The notes under the pieces are model-generated. The model was not told where the DNA came from and made no database searches. It saw nothing but the letters and a program-made list of their open reading frames with translations. Source: an uncultured Collinsella sp. (lineage in GTDB: Bacteria; Actinomycetota; Coriobacteriia; Coriobacteriales; Coriobacteriaceae). From it: a stretch of DNA of 11,062 bases. The stretch spans positions 1 to 11,062 of the forward strand of contig URKH01000070.1 in the NCBI GenBank assembly GCA_900548255.1, read 5' to 3'. Below, piece after piece: positions 1 through 6,228 of this stretch; position 1 is the first letter of the stretch; every line of letters starts with the position of its first letter. Made by a program: the position numbers and the translations under genes.

Positions 1-601
1 ACCCATTGAACTTTAGATAGCTCATCAGGTATGCCTTCGAGACGAAGGACGATACCGCACTGCGTACGAGCAACGACTCGCGCGTAACCTGATGTGCGGT
101 ATCGGGCACGGGAGTCTGCTCGACGGAAAACGCTGCACGAATCGATGCCTCAAGTTGATCGACTACATAATCGAAAGCCGTCGGAGCGTCGTAGCTTAAG
201 CGTTGAATATTAAAGAGCGCCTGAACCGCAGCGATGGGCAGCACCTGCTTAAAAATACAAATGGCGATGAGACGCGCAATCTGCTCACGGCCATACTGCT
301 TTTTAACCGGAGCAGGAACGAGGCCGACCTTCACGTAGTTATTGATCATCGATGGCGTGATAACGGGCTGCTCTACGCAAATCGAAAGCGGCTCCATCCA
401 CAGCGCAACATATTCAATAACTTGATCGCGATAGAGCGTTACATTGGGCAGCTGTTCATAGCGCGGCAGGCTCAACGCGTTGAGTTTACCGACCATATCG
501 GACTGAATAAATGCATCCGGCAGCACCGTCGGCTGAATATCCTCCGGCTTAATGCTGACCGATGTATCTGACATCGGGATAACATGTTTAGCGTGGTTCA
601 T
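1..601 (-). CDS. DUF1836 family MerR-like HTH protein (3' end outside window)
   Basis: No stop codon occurs between the ATG at 601 and the window edge, so 200 N-terminal residues are visible and the C-terminus is missing. The start is supported by a GGAGG ribosome site six bases upstream (608-612). The core of the DUF1836 family is visible at residues 81-130: the stretch ITPSMINNYVKVGLVPAPVK, then KQYGREQIARLIAICIFKQV and LPIAAVQALF. This resembles the winged-helix recognition region of MerR-type regulators, with a 'T-P-S-M-I-N-N-Y-V-K' helix followed by a hydrophobic helix. The first 50 residues look unstructured. No membrane segment or signal peptide is seen. The family is common in Firmicutes and Coriobacteriia; its regulatory targets are not established. 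DNA binding is inferred from the fold only. It is separated from trxB by the trxB terminator, so it probably has its own promoter. Confidence 0.85.
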   Translation of the reverse strand, partial: MNHAKHVIPMSDTSVSIKPEDIQPTVLPDAFIQSDMVGKLNALSLPRYEQLPNVTLYRDQVIEYVALWMEPLSICVEQPVITPSMINNYVKVGLVPAPVKKQYGREQIARLIAICIFKQVLPIAAVQALFNIQRLSYDAPTAFDYVVDQLEASIRAAFSVEQTPVPDTAHQVTRESLLVRSAVSSFVSKAYLMSYLKFNG

Positions 602-607
602 AAGAGG

Positions 608-660
608 CCTCCGTTCGTTTTCTATATTGTATTCTAGGTTATCTAGTTTTACATACCACA
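608..660 (-). promoter_or_regulatory. Likely promoter and RBS region of the DUF1836 gene
   Basis: This is an AT-rich stretch in an otherwise GC-rich window. On the minus strand it offers two overlapping -10-like hexamers, TAGAAT (631-636) and TACAAT (626-631), each 5/6 to the consensus, ahead of the GGAGG site at 608-612. No good -35 element is found at 16-18 bp spacing (best about 3/6). Two CTAG tetramers separated by five bases (632-645) flank the -10 area and could be an operator half-site pair, but CTAG is itself palindromic, so this is weak. The region lies just downstream of the trxB terminator, which fits an independent transcript. Confidence 0.35.
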
Positions 661-673
661 TAGCCGCAAAGTA

Positions 674-715
674 AAAGTGGTTGGGCGGCACATTGATGCA
701 CCGTCCAACCACTTT
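674..715 (-). terminator. Hairpin terminator of trxB
   Basis: A 15-bp stem is formed by 674-688 (AAAGTGGTTGGGCGG) and 701-715 (CCGTCCAACCACTTT) with a single G-U pair and a 12-base loop. It lies 41 bases past the trxB stop codon. Reading in the trxB direction the stem ends in CTTT and is followed by TACTTT, a moderate U-rich tail. On the plus strand the following bases (GCTTAAAG) are not U-rich, so the minus orientation is preferred. It insulates trxB from the DUF1836 gene. Confidence 0.8.
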
Positions 716-755
716 GCTTAAAGACAGCAACCTTACATAAGATGTATTATCGTAC

Positions 756-1694
756 TTATCCGCGCAGGAAAGCGTATGCACTGGTAGCCGCTATGGCTCC
801 GTCAGAAACGGCGGTCACAACTTGGCGTAAACGCTTGGAACGGATATCGCCGGCAGCAAATAAGCCAGGCGTGCGGGTTGCCATCGATTCGTCGGTCACA
901 ATACCGCCGTCGGGCGCCAGATCCACCAGATGTTCTACAAGCTCGGTATGGGGCTGCGTGCCAGCAAAGACAAAGATACCAAACGAGCCAGGATCGAAGG
1001 ACTCAGAATAGGTTTCACCGGTGGCGTTGTTCTTAAATGTGATACTCGTGGGCATGGCCTCGCCCGATAGTTCCACAATACTAGTTTGGTACCTAACTGA
1101 AATAATATCTTTTGCGAGCACCTTTTGAACCACGCCATCGGGAGCCCGGAACTGATCGCGGCGCAAGACGATGGTCACGCTGCTGGCGATTTCTGACAAG
1201 AACAGGGCTTCCTCGCAGGCAGCATTGCCGCCGCCGATGACAAAGACCTGCTTGCCGCGAAAAAACATGCCGTCGCACGTCGCGCAATACGAAACGCCGC
1301 GACCGCGATACGCATCCTCGCCAACAAAACCGGCAGATCGCGGCGTGGCACCCATGCAAGCGATAACGCTCGAGGCCAGCGTATCGCCCATATCGTGATG
1401 CACCGTAAACAACGCTGCATCGGCATCGTAATCGATACCCGTAACCATGCTCCATGTAACCTGTGCTCCCAGGCCCTCTGCATGCTGCTGAAAACGCTCG
1501 CCGAGTTCGGCGCCACTCAGGAGCGGGAAACCCGGATAGTTCTCGACCTCATTGGTTGTGGCGATCTGCCCTCCCGACATGCCCTGCTCAATCACGGTCG
1601 TCGTCAGGTTGGCACGCGCAGCATAAATAGCGGCCGCATAGCCCGCGGGGCCGCCACCGATAATCGCAACATCGATCGGCTTATCGGTAGTCAT
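756..1694 (-). CDS. trxB: Thioredoxin reductase (NADPH), TrxB
   Basis: Cytoplasmic FAD-containing disulfide reductase that passes electrons from NADPH to thioredoxin. The 312 residues match the usual length of about 310-320 for low-molecular-weight bacterial TrxB. Visible motifs in order: the FAD dinucleotide-binding GGGPAG at residues 13-18; the redox-active CATC pair, C137 and C140, followed by DG; the NADPH-binding GGGNAACEEA at 154-163; LRRDQFRA at 177-184, where the arginine pair that usually reads the NADPH phosphate is kept but the common leading His is Leu; and the second FAD motif, TPGLFAAGDIR, with GD at 282-283. An in-frame ATG exists upstream at 1769, but the start at 1694 is chosen because AAAGGA lies six bases before it and because TrxB begins a few residues ahead of the first beta strand (IDVAIIGGG). 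No thioredoxin gene lies beside it in the window. It is divergent from the GT28 gene. Confidence 0.95.
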   Translation of the reverse strand: MTTDKPIDVAIIGGGPAGYAAAIYAARANLTTTVIEQGMSGGQIATTNEVENYPGFPLLSGAELGERFQQHAEGLGAQVTWSMVTGIDYDADAALFTVHHDMGDTLASSVIACMGATPRSAGFVGEDAYRGRGVSYCATCDGMFFRGKQVFVIGGGNAACEEALFLSEIASSVTIVLRRDQFRAPDGVVQKVLAKDIISVRYQTSIVELSGEAMPTSITFKNNATGETYSESFDPGSFGIFVFAGTQPHTELVEHLVDLAPDGGIVTDESMATRTPGLFAAGDIRSKRLRQVVTAVSDGAIAATSAYAFLRG

Positions 1695-1812
1695 GAAGCG
1701 TCCTTTCGTCGAAACGTTGTCGTTCTTTGCGCTCATACCCAAATTTACGTGAACGTGACACTCATGCACTACAATGATAAATCCGTATTACAAAGCTGAA
1801 GGGGAGTTATCG
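1695..1812. promoter_or_regulatory. Divergent intergenic region of trxB and the GT28 gene
   Basis: These 118 bases separate two divergently transcribed genes, so both promoters should lie here. For the rightward gene, TACAAT at 1770-1775 (5/6 to a -10 box) sits 37 bases before the start codon; no well-spaced -35 accompanies it. GTGACA at 1755-1760 resembles a -35 but would need a shifted -10 (GATAAA at 1776-1781, spacer 15). For trxB I cannot pick a convincing pair. A tandem ACGTGA-ACGTGA at 1747-1758 is the only short repeat. Ribosome sites are clear on both sides: AAAGGA before trxB, and AAGGGGAG (1799-1806) before the GT28 ATG. Confidence 0.35.
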
Positions 1813-3114
1813 ATGGACCAGGCGCAGACGAGTGACGACGCTCCCCTGCTCACGCACAGCACTCCCCAATCGGAGCAAACCACGCTCCTGGCTCAGCAAA
1901 AACCTCTCGTGACCATCGTGCACGCCTCCGTTGGCTCGGGCCACAAGGCCGCCGCAAATGCGATTGCGCAGGCATTCGACCTTATCCGCGGCACCAATGG
2001 CATCCCCGAGGATATTGAGATTGAAGTGCTCGATATCCTTGATTTTGGACGTATTAAATTCGACGGCAATAAGACCGCGGCTTCTTTTACGGGAGCCACG
2101 CGCCCCATTTACGACCTGACCTGGCGATATACGCTTACGGGACATCTTCTCTGGGGTGGCGGAACGGCATGGTCGCGAATTATGTTCCCCGCCTTCAACG
2201 AATATATTCGTAGCCGCAGGCCCATAGCCGTGGTTGCAACGCACATCACGGCAGCCAATGTTGCCGTGGGCGCCCGCGTAATTACGGGTATCGATTATCC
2301 GGTCATCTGCGTACCGACCGACTACGAAGTCGAGGGATGGTGGCCCCACAAGGACACCGATTTATTCTGTGTTGCCAACGAATTTATGGCCGAAACGCTG
2401 CGTCCGCGCAAGGTGCTCGAAACAAAGATTCGCATTACCGGCATTCCCATTCGCGCCGGATTCGACACGGATTACGATCGCGAGGAAGAGCTAGCTAAGT
2501 TCAACCTCCCCACCGACAAGACCGTCGTGCTGGTAATGGCCGGTGCCAGCTTGCCTCAACCGTACGTTCGCTTTCGCGCGGAGATGGACCGCACCCTCCC
2601 CTTCCTACGCAGCTTCGAAGACATGCACTTTGTCTTTTTGCCGGGCAAGGATAAGGAATACGCCGCCCGCCTCAAGACGCTCTTCGATGCCATGAAGCTC
2701 GAAAACGTCACGGTGCTGGACTATGTCGACGACATGGCGGCCCTCATGCACGGCTGCGACCTGGCAATTCTCAAATCGGGCGGACTCACCGTCACCGAGT
2801 GCCTATGCGCACATCTGCCGATGATCCTGCTGGGCAAATCATACGGCCAGGAAAAGGCCAACACCACCATGCTCACCGGCATGGGCGCCAGCATGCATGT
2901 CACCACGGCACGAGAACTCATCGTTACCCTACGTCACTTGCACGACCATCCCGAATCACTCAAAGCGCTACTCATCAACGGCGAAGTACTACGCCGCCCC
3001 CACGCAGCCGAAGACATAGCCATCGCAACCATGGAGCTCGTAGGCAAACCCCAAAAGCGCAAACGAGCCTTCTGCCGCTTCTACTGGGGCGGAAAACCCG
3101 CGCATATCCGCTAG
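1813..3114 (+). CDS. GT28 glycosyltransferase, MGDG synthase / UgtP type
   Basis: Predicted membrane-surface glycosyltransferase that transfers a sugar from a nucleotide-sugar to diacylglycerol or a related lipid. The 433 residues fit the GT-B two-domain layout of this family. The N-terminal MGDG-synthase domain starts after about 30 polar residues with TIVHASVGSGHKAAANAI (34-51), the glycine-rich acceptor-side motif. The inter-domain region contains PTDYEVEGWWP (168-178) and GIPIRAGF (210-217). The C-terminal GT28 donor domain has KSGGLTVTECL (321-331) and GQEKANT (345-351). Many relatives have a His in the TDY..H..W motif where this protein has Glu. A basic and aromatic C-terminus (KRKRAFCRFYWGGK) could help membrane contact; this is inference. 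The ATG at 1813 is preferred over one at 1774 because AAGGGGAG lies six bases upstream. It could act on a lipid or, like MurG, on a lipid-linked intermediate; glycolipid synthesis is more likely. It appears to be a single-gene transcript. Confidence 0.85.
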   Translation: MDQAQTSDDAPLLTHSTPQSEQTTLLAQQKPLVTIVHASVGSGHKAAANAIAQAFDLIRGTNGIPEDIEIEVLDILDFGRIKFDGNKTAASFTGATRPIYDLTWRYTLTGHLLWGGGTAWSRIMFPAFNEYIRSRRPIAVVATHITAANVAVGARVITGIDYPVICVPTDYEVEGWWPHKDTDLFCVANEFMAETLRPRKVLETKIRITGIPIRAGFDTDYDREEELAKFNLPTDKTVVLVMAGASLPQPYVRFRAEMDRTLPFLRSFEDMHFVFLPGKDKEYAARLKTLFDAMKLENVTVLDYVDDMAALMHGCDLAILKSGGLTVTECLCAHLPMILLGKSYGQEKANTTMLTGMGASMHVTTARELIVTLRHLHDHPESLKALLINGEVLRRPHAAEDIAIATMELVGKPQKRKRAFCRFYWGGKPAHIR

Positions 3115-3445
3115 CGTCTTAATTTCCGCTTGCCTGTGGGAGGCCCCTATATATCATCCCGTGCTCAAACATTCTCGCTTCGCTGCGAAACTGCGCGCGG
3201 GACGATATGTGGGCGCTCAGCACCGGGGACTGCGTTGTTCTGGCTCGGTTCGCCCGGGTGCCGTCGGGCCAGGGATGGCGTCTTCGCTGATAGGTGCTTT
3301 GTTGGGAGGGCTGCTTTTATGCGGCTCTTTCTTTGTTTTTGGGTATATTTGTTCTTGTTGAATTGTTATTGCGGATGGGCTGAGTACTTGGCTTTCCGCC
3401 GTTATTTGTAGCTGTCTTGGCTTTGGTTGAGGGGAGACGTTCTTT
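3115..3445. other. 331-bp gene-free spacer with composition switch upstream of fmt
   Basis: No convincing gene is present. The first part (3146-3213) is a long imperfect palindrome listed separately. The middle (3214-3300) is GC-rich without clear structure. From about 3300 the plus strand becomes extremely T-rich: in 3301-3360 I count 31 T, 18 G, 7 C and 4 A. A -10-like TATATT lies at 3344-3349, without a good -35, and may belong to the fmt promoter, implying a leader of about 90 bases. GGGGAG at 3430-3435 is the fmt ribosome site, ten bases ahead of the ATG. Two open frames overlap here, including a 28-codon hydrophobic one at 3275-3361, but neither has a usable ribosome site. Confidence 0.5.
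3146..3213. repeat. Long imperfect palindrome downstream of the GT28 gene
   Basis: The arms 3146-3164 (CCTATATATCATCCCGTGC) and 3195-3213 (GCGCGGGACGATATGTGGG) can pair over 19 positions with one A-C mismatch and a few G-U pairs. The 30-base loop carries a nested TTCGC/GCGAA element. It starts 31 bases past the GT28 stop codon, so it may act as a terminator, but no U-tract follows on the plus strand. Its shape and AT-ended, GC-centred arms also fit an interspersed intergenic repeat. I cannot count copies in the genome from this window. Confidence 0.55.
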
Positions 3446-4366
3446 ATGCGTATTGTGTTTATGGGTACGCCTGATTTTGCGGTGCCTTCGCTGACTTCGC
3501 TTGTTGAGGCTGGGAACGAGATTGCGCTTGTTATTACTCGTCCCGATGCTGTTCGTGGGCGTGGTAAGAAGCTTGAGCCGTCTCCTGTTAAGGCCAAGGC
3601 GCTTGAGCTTGGCCTGCCGGTTGTTGAGGCCAATCGTATGACGCCCGAGGTTGTTGCGGCGCTCCAGGCTGCGCAGGCTGATATTTTCTGTGTGGCTGCC
3701 TATGGCTGCATTTTGCCCGACGACGTTCTGCATATGGCTCCGCTTGGTATTGTGAATGTTCATGCTTCGTTGCTGCCCCGTTGGCGTGGCGCTGCTCCCA
3801 TTCAGCGTGCCATTCTTGCTGGTGATGAGGTTGCTGGCGTTTCCATTATGCGCATTGGACATGGCGTGGATACTGGTGCTTATTGTGCTCAGGCTTCTAC
3901 GTCCGTTGCCGGTAAGCATGCTGAGGAGCTGACCATGGAGCTTGGTGAGCTTGGTGGCAAGCTGCTGGCCGATACGCTGCCTTCGCTTGCTAACGGTACG
4001 GCGGTGTGGATTGAGCAGGATGAGTCGCTCGTCACGCATGCTGCCAAGATTTCCAAGCAGGAGATGCGTCTGGATCCGCAGATGACAGCGCTCGATTGCG
4101 TGCGCCATGTGCTGGCTTCGTCCGATACCGCGCCTGCTCGTTGCGTGATTGCCGGCAAGACGATTCGCGTGCTCGATGCTGCGCCGGCCGATGTGTCGCT
4201 TGGCGAGGGTCAGGTTCTCGTTCAGGCCAAGCGCGTTTACCTGGGACTTTACGATGGTGCGGTTGAACTGCTCGAGGTTAAGCCCGATGGTAAGCGTGCC
4301 ATGGCTGCTTCTGCCTGGGCTGCCGGTCTGCAGGGTGCCGAACTTAGGTGGGGTGTACTGTCATGA
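3446..4366 (+). CDS. fmt: Methionyl-tRNA formyltransferase
   Basis: Cytoplasmic enzyme that formylates the amino group of initiator Met-tRNA using 10-formyl-tetrahydrofolate, needed for normal translation initiation. At 306 residues it is close to the usual length of about 310. The N-terminus MRIVFMGTPDFAVPSL is characteristic. The catalytic formyltransferase core is complete: AAYGCILP (84-91), NVHASLLPRWRGAAPIQRAI (104-123) with N104 and H106, and VDTGAY (141-146) with D142, the three residues of the transformylase active site. A C-terminal OB-like tRNA-binding domain follows from about residue 205. The ATG at 3446 is preceded by GGGGAG. The stop codon overlaps the rsmB start as ATGA, showing translational coupling; this gene pair is a common bacterial arrangement. 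No def (peptide deformylase) gene precedes it. Third codon positions are strikingly T-rich (GTT, CTT, GCT, CGT), unlike the C-ended codons of the upstream GT28 gene. Confidence 0.97.
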   Translation: MRIVFMGTPDFAVPSLTSLVEAGNEIALVITRPDAVRGRGKKLEPSPVKAKALELGLPVVEANRMTPEVVAALQAAQADIFCVAAYGCILPDDVLHMAPLGIVNVHASLLPRWRGAAPIQRAILAGDEVAGVSIMRIGHGVDTGAYCAQASTSVAGKHAEELTMELGELGGKLLADTLPSLANGTAVWIEQDESLVTHAAKISKQEMRLDPQMTALDCVRHVLASSDTAPARCVIAGKTIRVLDAAPADVSLGEGQVLVQAKRVYLGLYDGAVELLEVKPDGKRAMAASAWAAGLQGAELRWGVLS

Positions 4367-5763
4367 GCAAGTTGTCTCCCGCGCGCAAGCTTGCGCTCGA
4401 CGTGTTGATGGAGGCCGATCGCCGCGGTATGTACGCACGCGACGTGTTGTCTTCCCGTGCTTCCGCCAAGGCCATTGACCAGCGCGATTCCGCTTTTGCC
4501 GCTCGTTTAGCGCTCGGTGTCGCCGCCACGCAGGGCGTTTTGGATGAGTTGCTCGATCAGTTTTTGGATAAGCCCAAAAAGGTCGCGCCGCGCGTGCGCA
4601 TGGCGCTTCGCATCTCGGCCTTCGAGATGCTCTACCTGCATACGCCGGGCCGTGTTGCCGTAAGTCAGGGTGTTGAACTGGTTCGTTGCGGTGCTAAGTC
4701 CGCCGCCGGCTTGGCCAATGCTGTACTGCATAAGGTTGCGGACAATGTTGAGGACTTTGCCACGGCATCCGACATGGATGAGTCCGAGCGACGCTTGGTT
4801 CGTCTGTCGCGCCTTATGGGTCTTCCTCGCTGGCTGTGCGCTCGCATTATGGCGTCGTTTGACACGCCCGAGGGTGCGCTTAACTTTGCCGGCAATCTGG
4901 CCCCCGCGCCGCTGGCCCTGCATGAGAACGCCTTTGCGACTAAGCTCGATCCGTATATTTCGCAGTTTGTGGCACCCGTGTTCCCGGGCTGCCATGCCCC
5001 GGTTGATGCCCAGGTTACCGTTGCTTCGGGTGTGTTTGAGCGTGCTGCCGCGGTGGCATCTGATCTCAACGCGCAACTTATCGCCACAGCTGCCACGCGC
5101 CCTGGTAGCTGCCTTGAGATTGGTGCTGGTCGTGGCACCAAGACCTATGTGATGATGTGCCAGGCCAAGCGTGCGGGCTATGAGCGTCAGCATACGGCGC
5201 TCGATCTGCATGATCGCAAGTGTGATCTGAATCTCGCTCGCCTGCATAAGGCCGGCATTCAGGGCGTTCGTACGGTTTCGGGTGATGCTTGCGAGCTTGA
5301 TGAGGTGCTCACATCATTTGATGCCATGCTTGGCGAGCCGGTTAAGTTCGACACGGTCTTTATCGACGCGCCGTGCTCTGGCACCGGCACTATGCGCCGT
5401 CATCCCGAGATTCCGTGGCGTCTGACCGAAAAGGATGTGACGGTTGAGCTGCCCAAACTGCAGCTGACGATGCTCAAAGAGGCTGCCGCGCGCGTGGCTA
5501 CTGGCGGCGAGCTCATCTATGCGACGTGCTCGGTCTTTGACGAAGAGAACACGCAGGTCGTGGATGCTTTCCTAAACTCTCCCGAGGGTACCGGTTTTAG
5601 CCTGGAGCCGCTCTCCGAGGCGCAGATCCTGCAACTGCCCGATTTCGAGCAGGCCAAGAAGCTGGTAGCCGTCCGTCAAAACGACCGTGGCCTCTTCCAA
5701 AGCGTGCCGGTAAACGCTGACTCCTACGACGGCCACTTCTGCGCCCGCCTGGTCCACAAGTAA
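4363..5763 (+). CDS. rsmB: 16S rRNA (cytosine-5) methyltransferase, RsmB/Sun/Fmu family
   Basis: Predicted S-adenosylmethionine-dependent enzyme making m5C967 in 16S rRNA. Its 466 residues show the family layout: an N-terminal NusB-like RNA-binding domain (about 4-135), then a Rossmann methyltransferase domain. SAM motif I reads CLEIGAGRGTKT (250-261), less typical than the common C-A-A/G-P-G-G-K-T form. Motif IV DAPCSGTGTMRRHPEIPWR (335-353) carries C338. Motif VI, YATCSVFDEEN (386-396), holds C389, the nucleophile position that attacks cytosine C6. Both cysteines of the RNA m5C mechanism are therefore present. The start ATG at 4363 overlaps the fmt stop (ATGA) and has GGTGGGG about nine bases upstream, inside fmt, so expression is coupled to fmt. 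The last 30 or so codons become C-ended, compared with the T-rich body of fmt and early rsmB. Confidence 0.95.
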   Translation: MSKLSPARKLALDVLMEADRRGMYARDVLSSRASAKAIDQRDSAFAARLALGVAATQGVLDELLDQFLDKPKKVAPRVRMALRISAFEMLYLHTPGRVAVSQGVELVRCGAKSAAGLANAVLHKVADNVEDFATASDMDESERRLVRLSRLMGLPRWLCARIMASFDTPEGALNFAGNLAPAPLALHENAFATKLDPYISQFVAPVFPGCHAPVDAQVTVASGVFERAAAVASDLNAQLIATAATRPGSCLEIGAGRGTKTYVMMCQAKRAGYERQHTALDLHDRKCDLNLARLHKAGIQGVRTVSGDACELDEVLTSFDAMLGEPVKFDTVFIDAPCSGTGTMRRHPEIPWRLTEKDVTVELPKLQLTMLKEAAARVATGGELIYATCSVFDEENTQVVDAFLNSPEGTGFSLEPLSEAQILQLPDFEQAKKLVAVRQNDRGLFQSVPVNADSYDGHFCARLVHK

Positions 5764-5769
5764 CGACTA

Positions 5770-5836
5770 AGTTGCGGTGAAATAGGGATTGAATAGCGGC
5801 TTCTGCCCGCCAAACAGTCCTTATTTCACCGCAACT
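5770..5836. repeat. Long inverted repeat after rsmB, candidate dispersed repeat or terminator
   Basis: The arms 5770-5788 and 5818-5836 pair over 19 bases (AGTTGCGGTGAAATAGGGA against TCCTTATTTCACCGCAACT) with a single G-U pair. The 29-base loop contains a nested small stem, GCGG (5796-5799) with CCGC (5807-5810). It begins six bases after the rsmB stop codon. The stem is much longer than needed for termination and has no U-tract, so a mobile or dispersed palindromic repeat is a serious alternative. Its position between convergent genes suits either role. Confidence 0.65.
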
Positions 5837-5861
5837 CATAAGGAAACCTGGGCAGCTAAAG

Positions 5862-5898
5862 AATCAGCCCCGCGATTGGTGTTGGCGCGGGGCTGATT
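5862..5898. terminator. Bidirectional hairpin terminator between rsmB and the fmdB-like gene
   Basis: A perfect 13-bp stem, AATCAGCCCCGCG (5862-5874) with CGCGGGGCTGATT (5886-5898), encloses an 11-base loop. It starts six bases after the stop of the minus-strand zinc-ribbon gene. On the minus strand the stem is followed by CTTTAGCT, and on the plus strand by GGTTTCTA; both tails are only modestly U-rich. Since the flanking genes converge, it probably serves both, mainly the zinc-ribbon gene because of its closeness. Confidence 0.75.
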
Positions 5899-5903
5899 GG
5901 TTT

Positions 5904-6140
5904 CTAGTGGCTGTGCGGGCAGTTGGCGCAGCAGCCGTTTGTGGCGCTGGTGCTGGAGCCACCGCTTCGCTGGTCGGTGTTGTAGAAACCGCTGCCCTCA
6001 AATTTAATACCGCTGGCCGAGAACGTCTTGACCGCCGGGGCACCGCAGCTGGGGCACACGACCTCGGGAGTCTCGGACATAGGATGCTCAACCTCGAACA
6101 CGTTGCCGCAGCTCGAGCACTTGTAATCGTAGCGCGCCAT
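5904..6140 (-). CDS. FmdB-family zinc-ribbon protein
   Basis: A 78-residue protein of the FmdB/CxxC_CxxC_SSSS family. The N-terminal zinc ribbon begins MARYDYKCSSCG and contains two Cys pairs, C8-x2-C11 and C29-x2-C32 (VCPSCG), which should bind one zinc ion. The segment SGIKFEGSGFYNTD (43-56) is the conserved family tail after the ribbon. It is followed by a Ser/Gly-rich linker and a Cys/His-rich end, with C70, C71, C74 and two His. The family name comes from a putative regulator beside formamidase in Methylophilus, but the role of most members is unknown; regulation or protein-protein contact is conjecture. The start has AGGAAG six bases upstream, and the ribosome site is separated by only a few bases from a strong hairpin (6163-6184). 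It lies downstream of and in the same direction as the GH13-GH77 gene. Confidence 0.9.
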   Translation of the reverse strand: MARYDYKCSSCGNVFEVEHPMSETPEVVCPSCGAPAVKTFSASGIKFEGSGFYNTDQRSGGSSTSATNGCCANCPHSH

Positions 6141-6162
6141 AATACTTCCTTTTCAGCACAAA

Positions 6163-6184
6163 GCGGGCAGATCGCTCTGCCCGC
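6163..6184 (-). terminator. Hairpin between the GH13-GH77 gene and the fmdB-like gene
   Basis: A perfect 9-bp stem, GCGGGCAGA/TCTGCCCGC, with a four-base loop lies 45-66 bases past the GH13-GH77 stop. On the minus strand it is followed by TTTGTGCT. It probably terminates the upstream gene. It also lies only 22 bases before the zinc-ribbon start codon, directly against its ribosome site. If the zinc-ribbon promoter lies upstream of the hairpin, the stem would be in that gene's leader. One weak promoter pair exists there on the minus strand: GTGATA, 17 bp, TACAGT, covering roughly 6203-6231. Confidence 0.7.
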
Positions 6185-6228
6185 AAAAATTCAAACAGCT
6201 GTAACTGTACCCTATATCGGGGGTTTTA

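Noticed and set aside
203..571. 122-codon plus-strand frame near the left edge
   Set aside because: It is antisense to the DUF1836 gene, whose minus-strand frame is open across the whole region with a good ribosome site and a recognisable family core.
1695..1769. N-terminal extension of trxB from ATG at 1769
   Set aside because: The 25 extra residues have no counterpart in TrxB, and AAAGGA is ideally placed for the ATG at 1694.
3214..3275. tRNA-like GGTTCG segment in the GT28-fmt spacer
   Set aside because: No acceptor, D or anticodon stems could be fitted around it on either strand.
3317..4108. 263-codon minus-strand frame opposite fmt
   Set aside because: The product is Arg/Asn/His-rich with no family signature, and the plus strand carries a full-length fmt with catalytic motifs.
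4507..5247. 246-codon minus-strand frame opposite rsmB
   Set aside because: It is an Arg/His-rich shadow frame; the real plus-strand gene has intact methyltransferase motifs.
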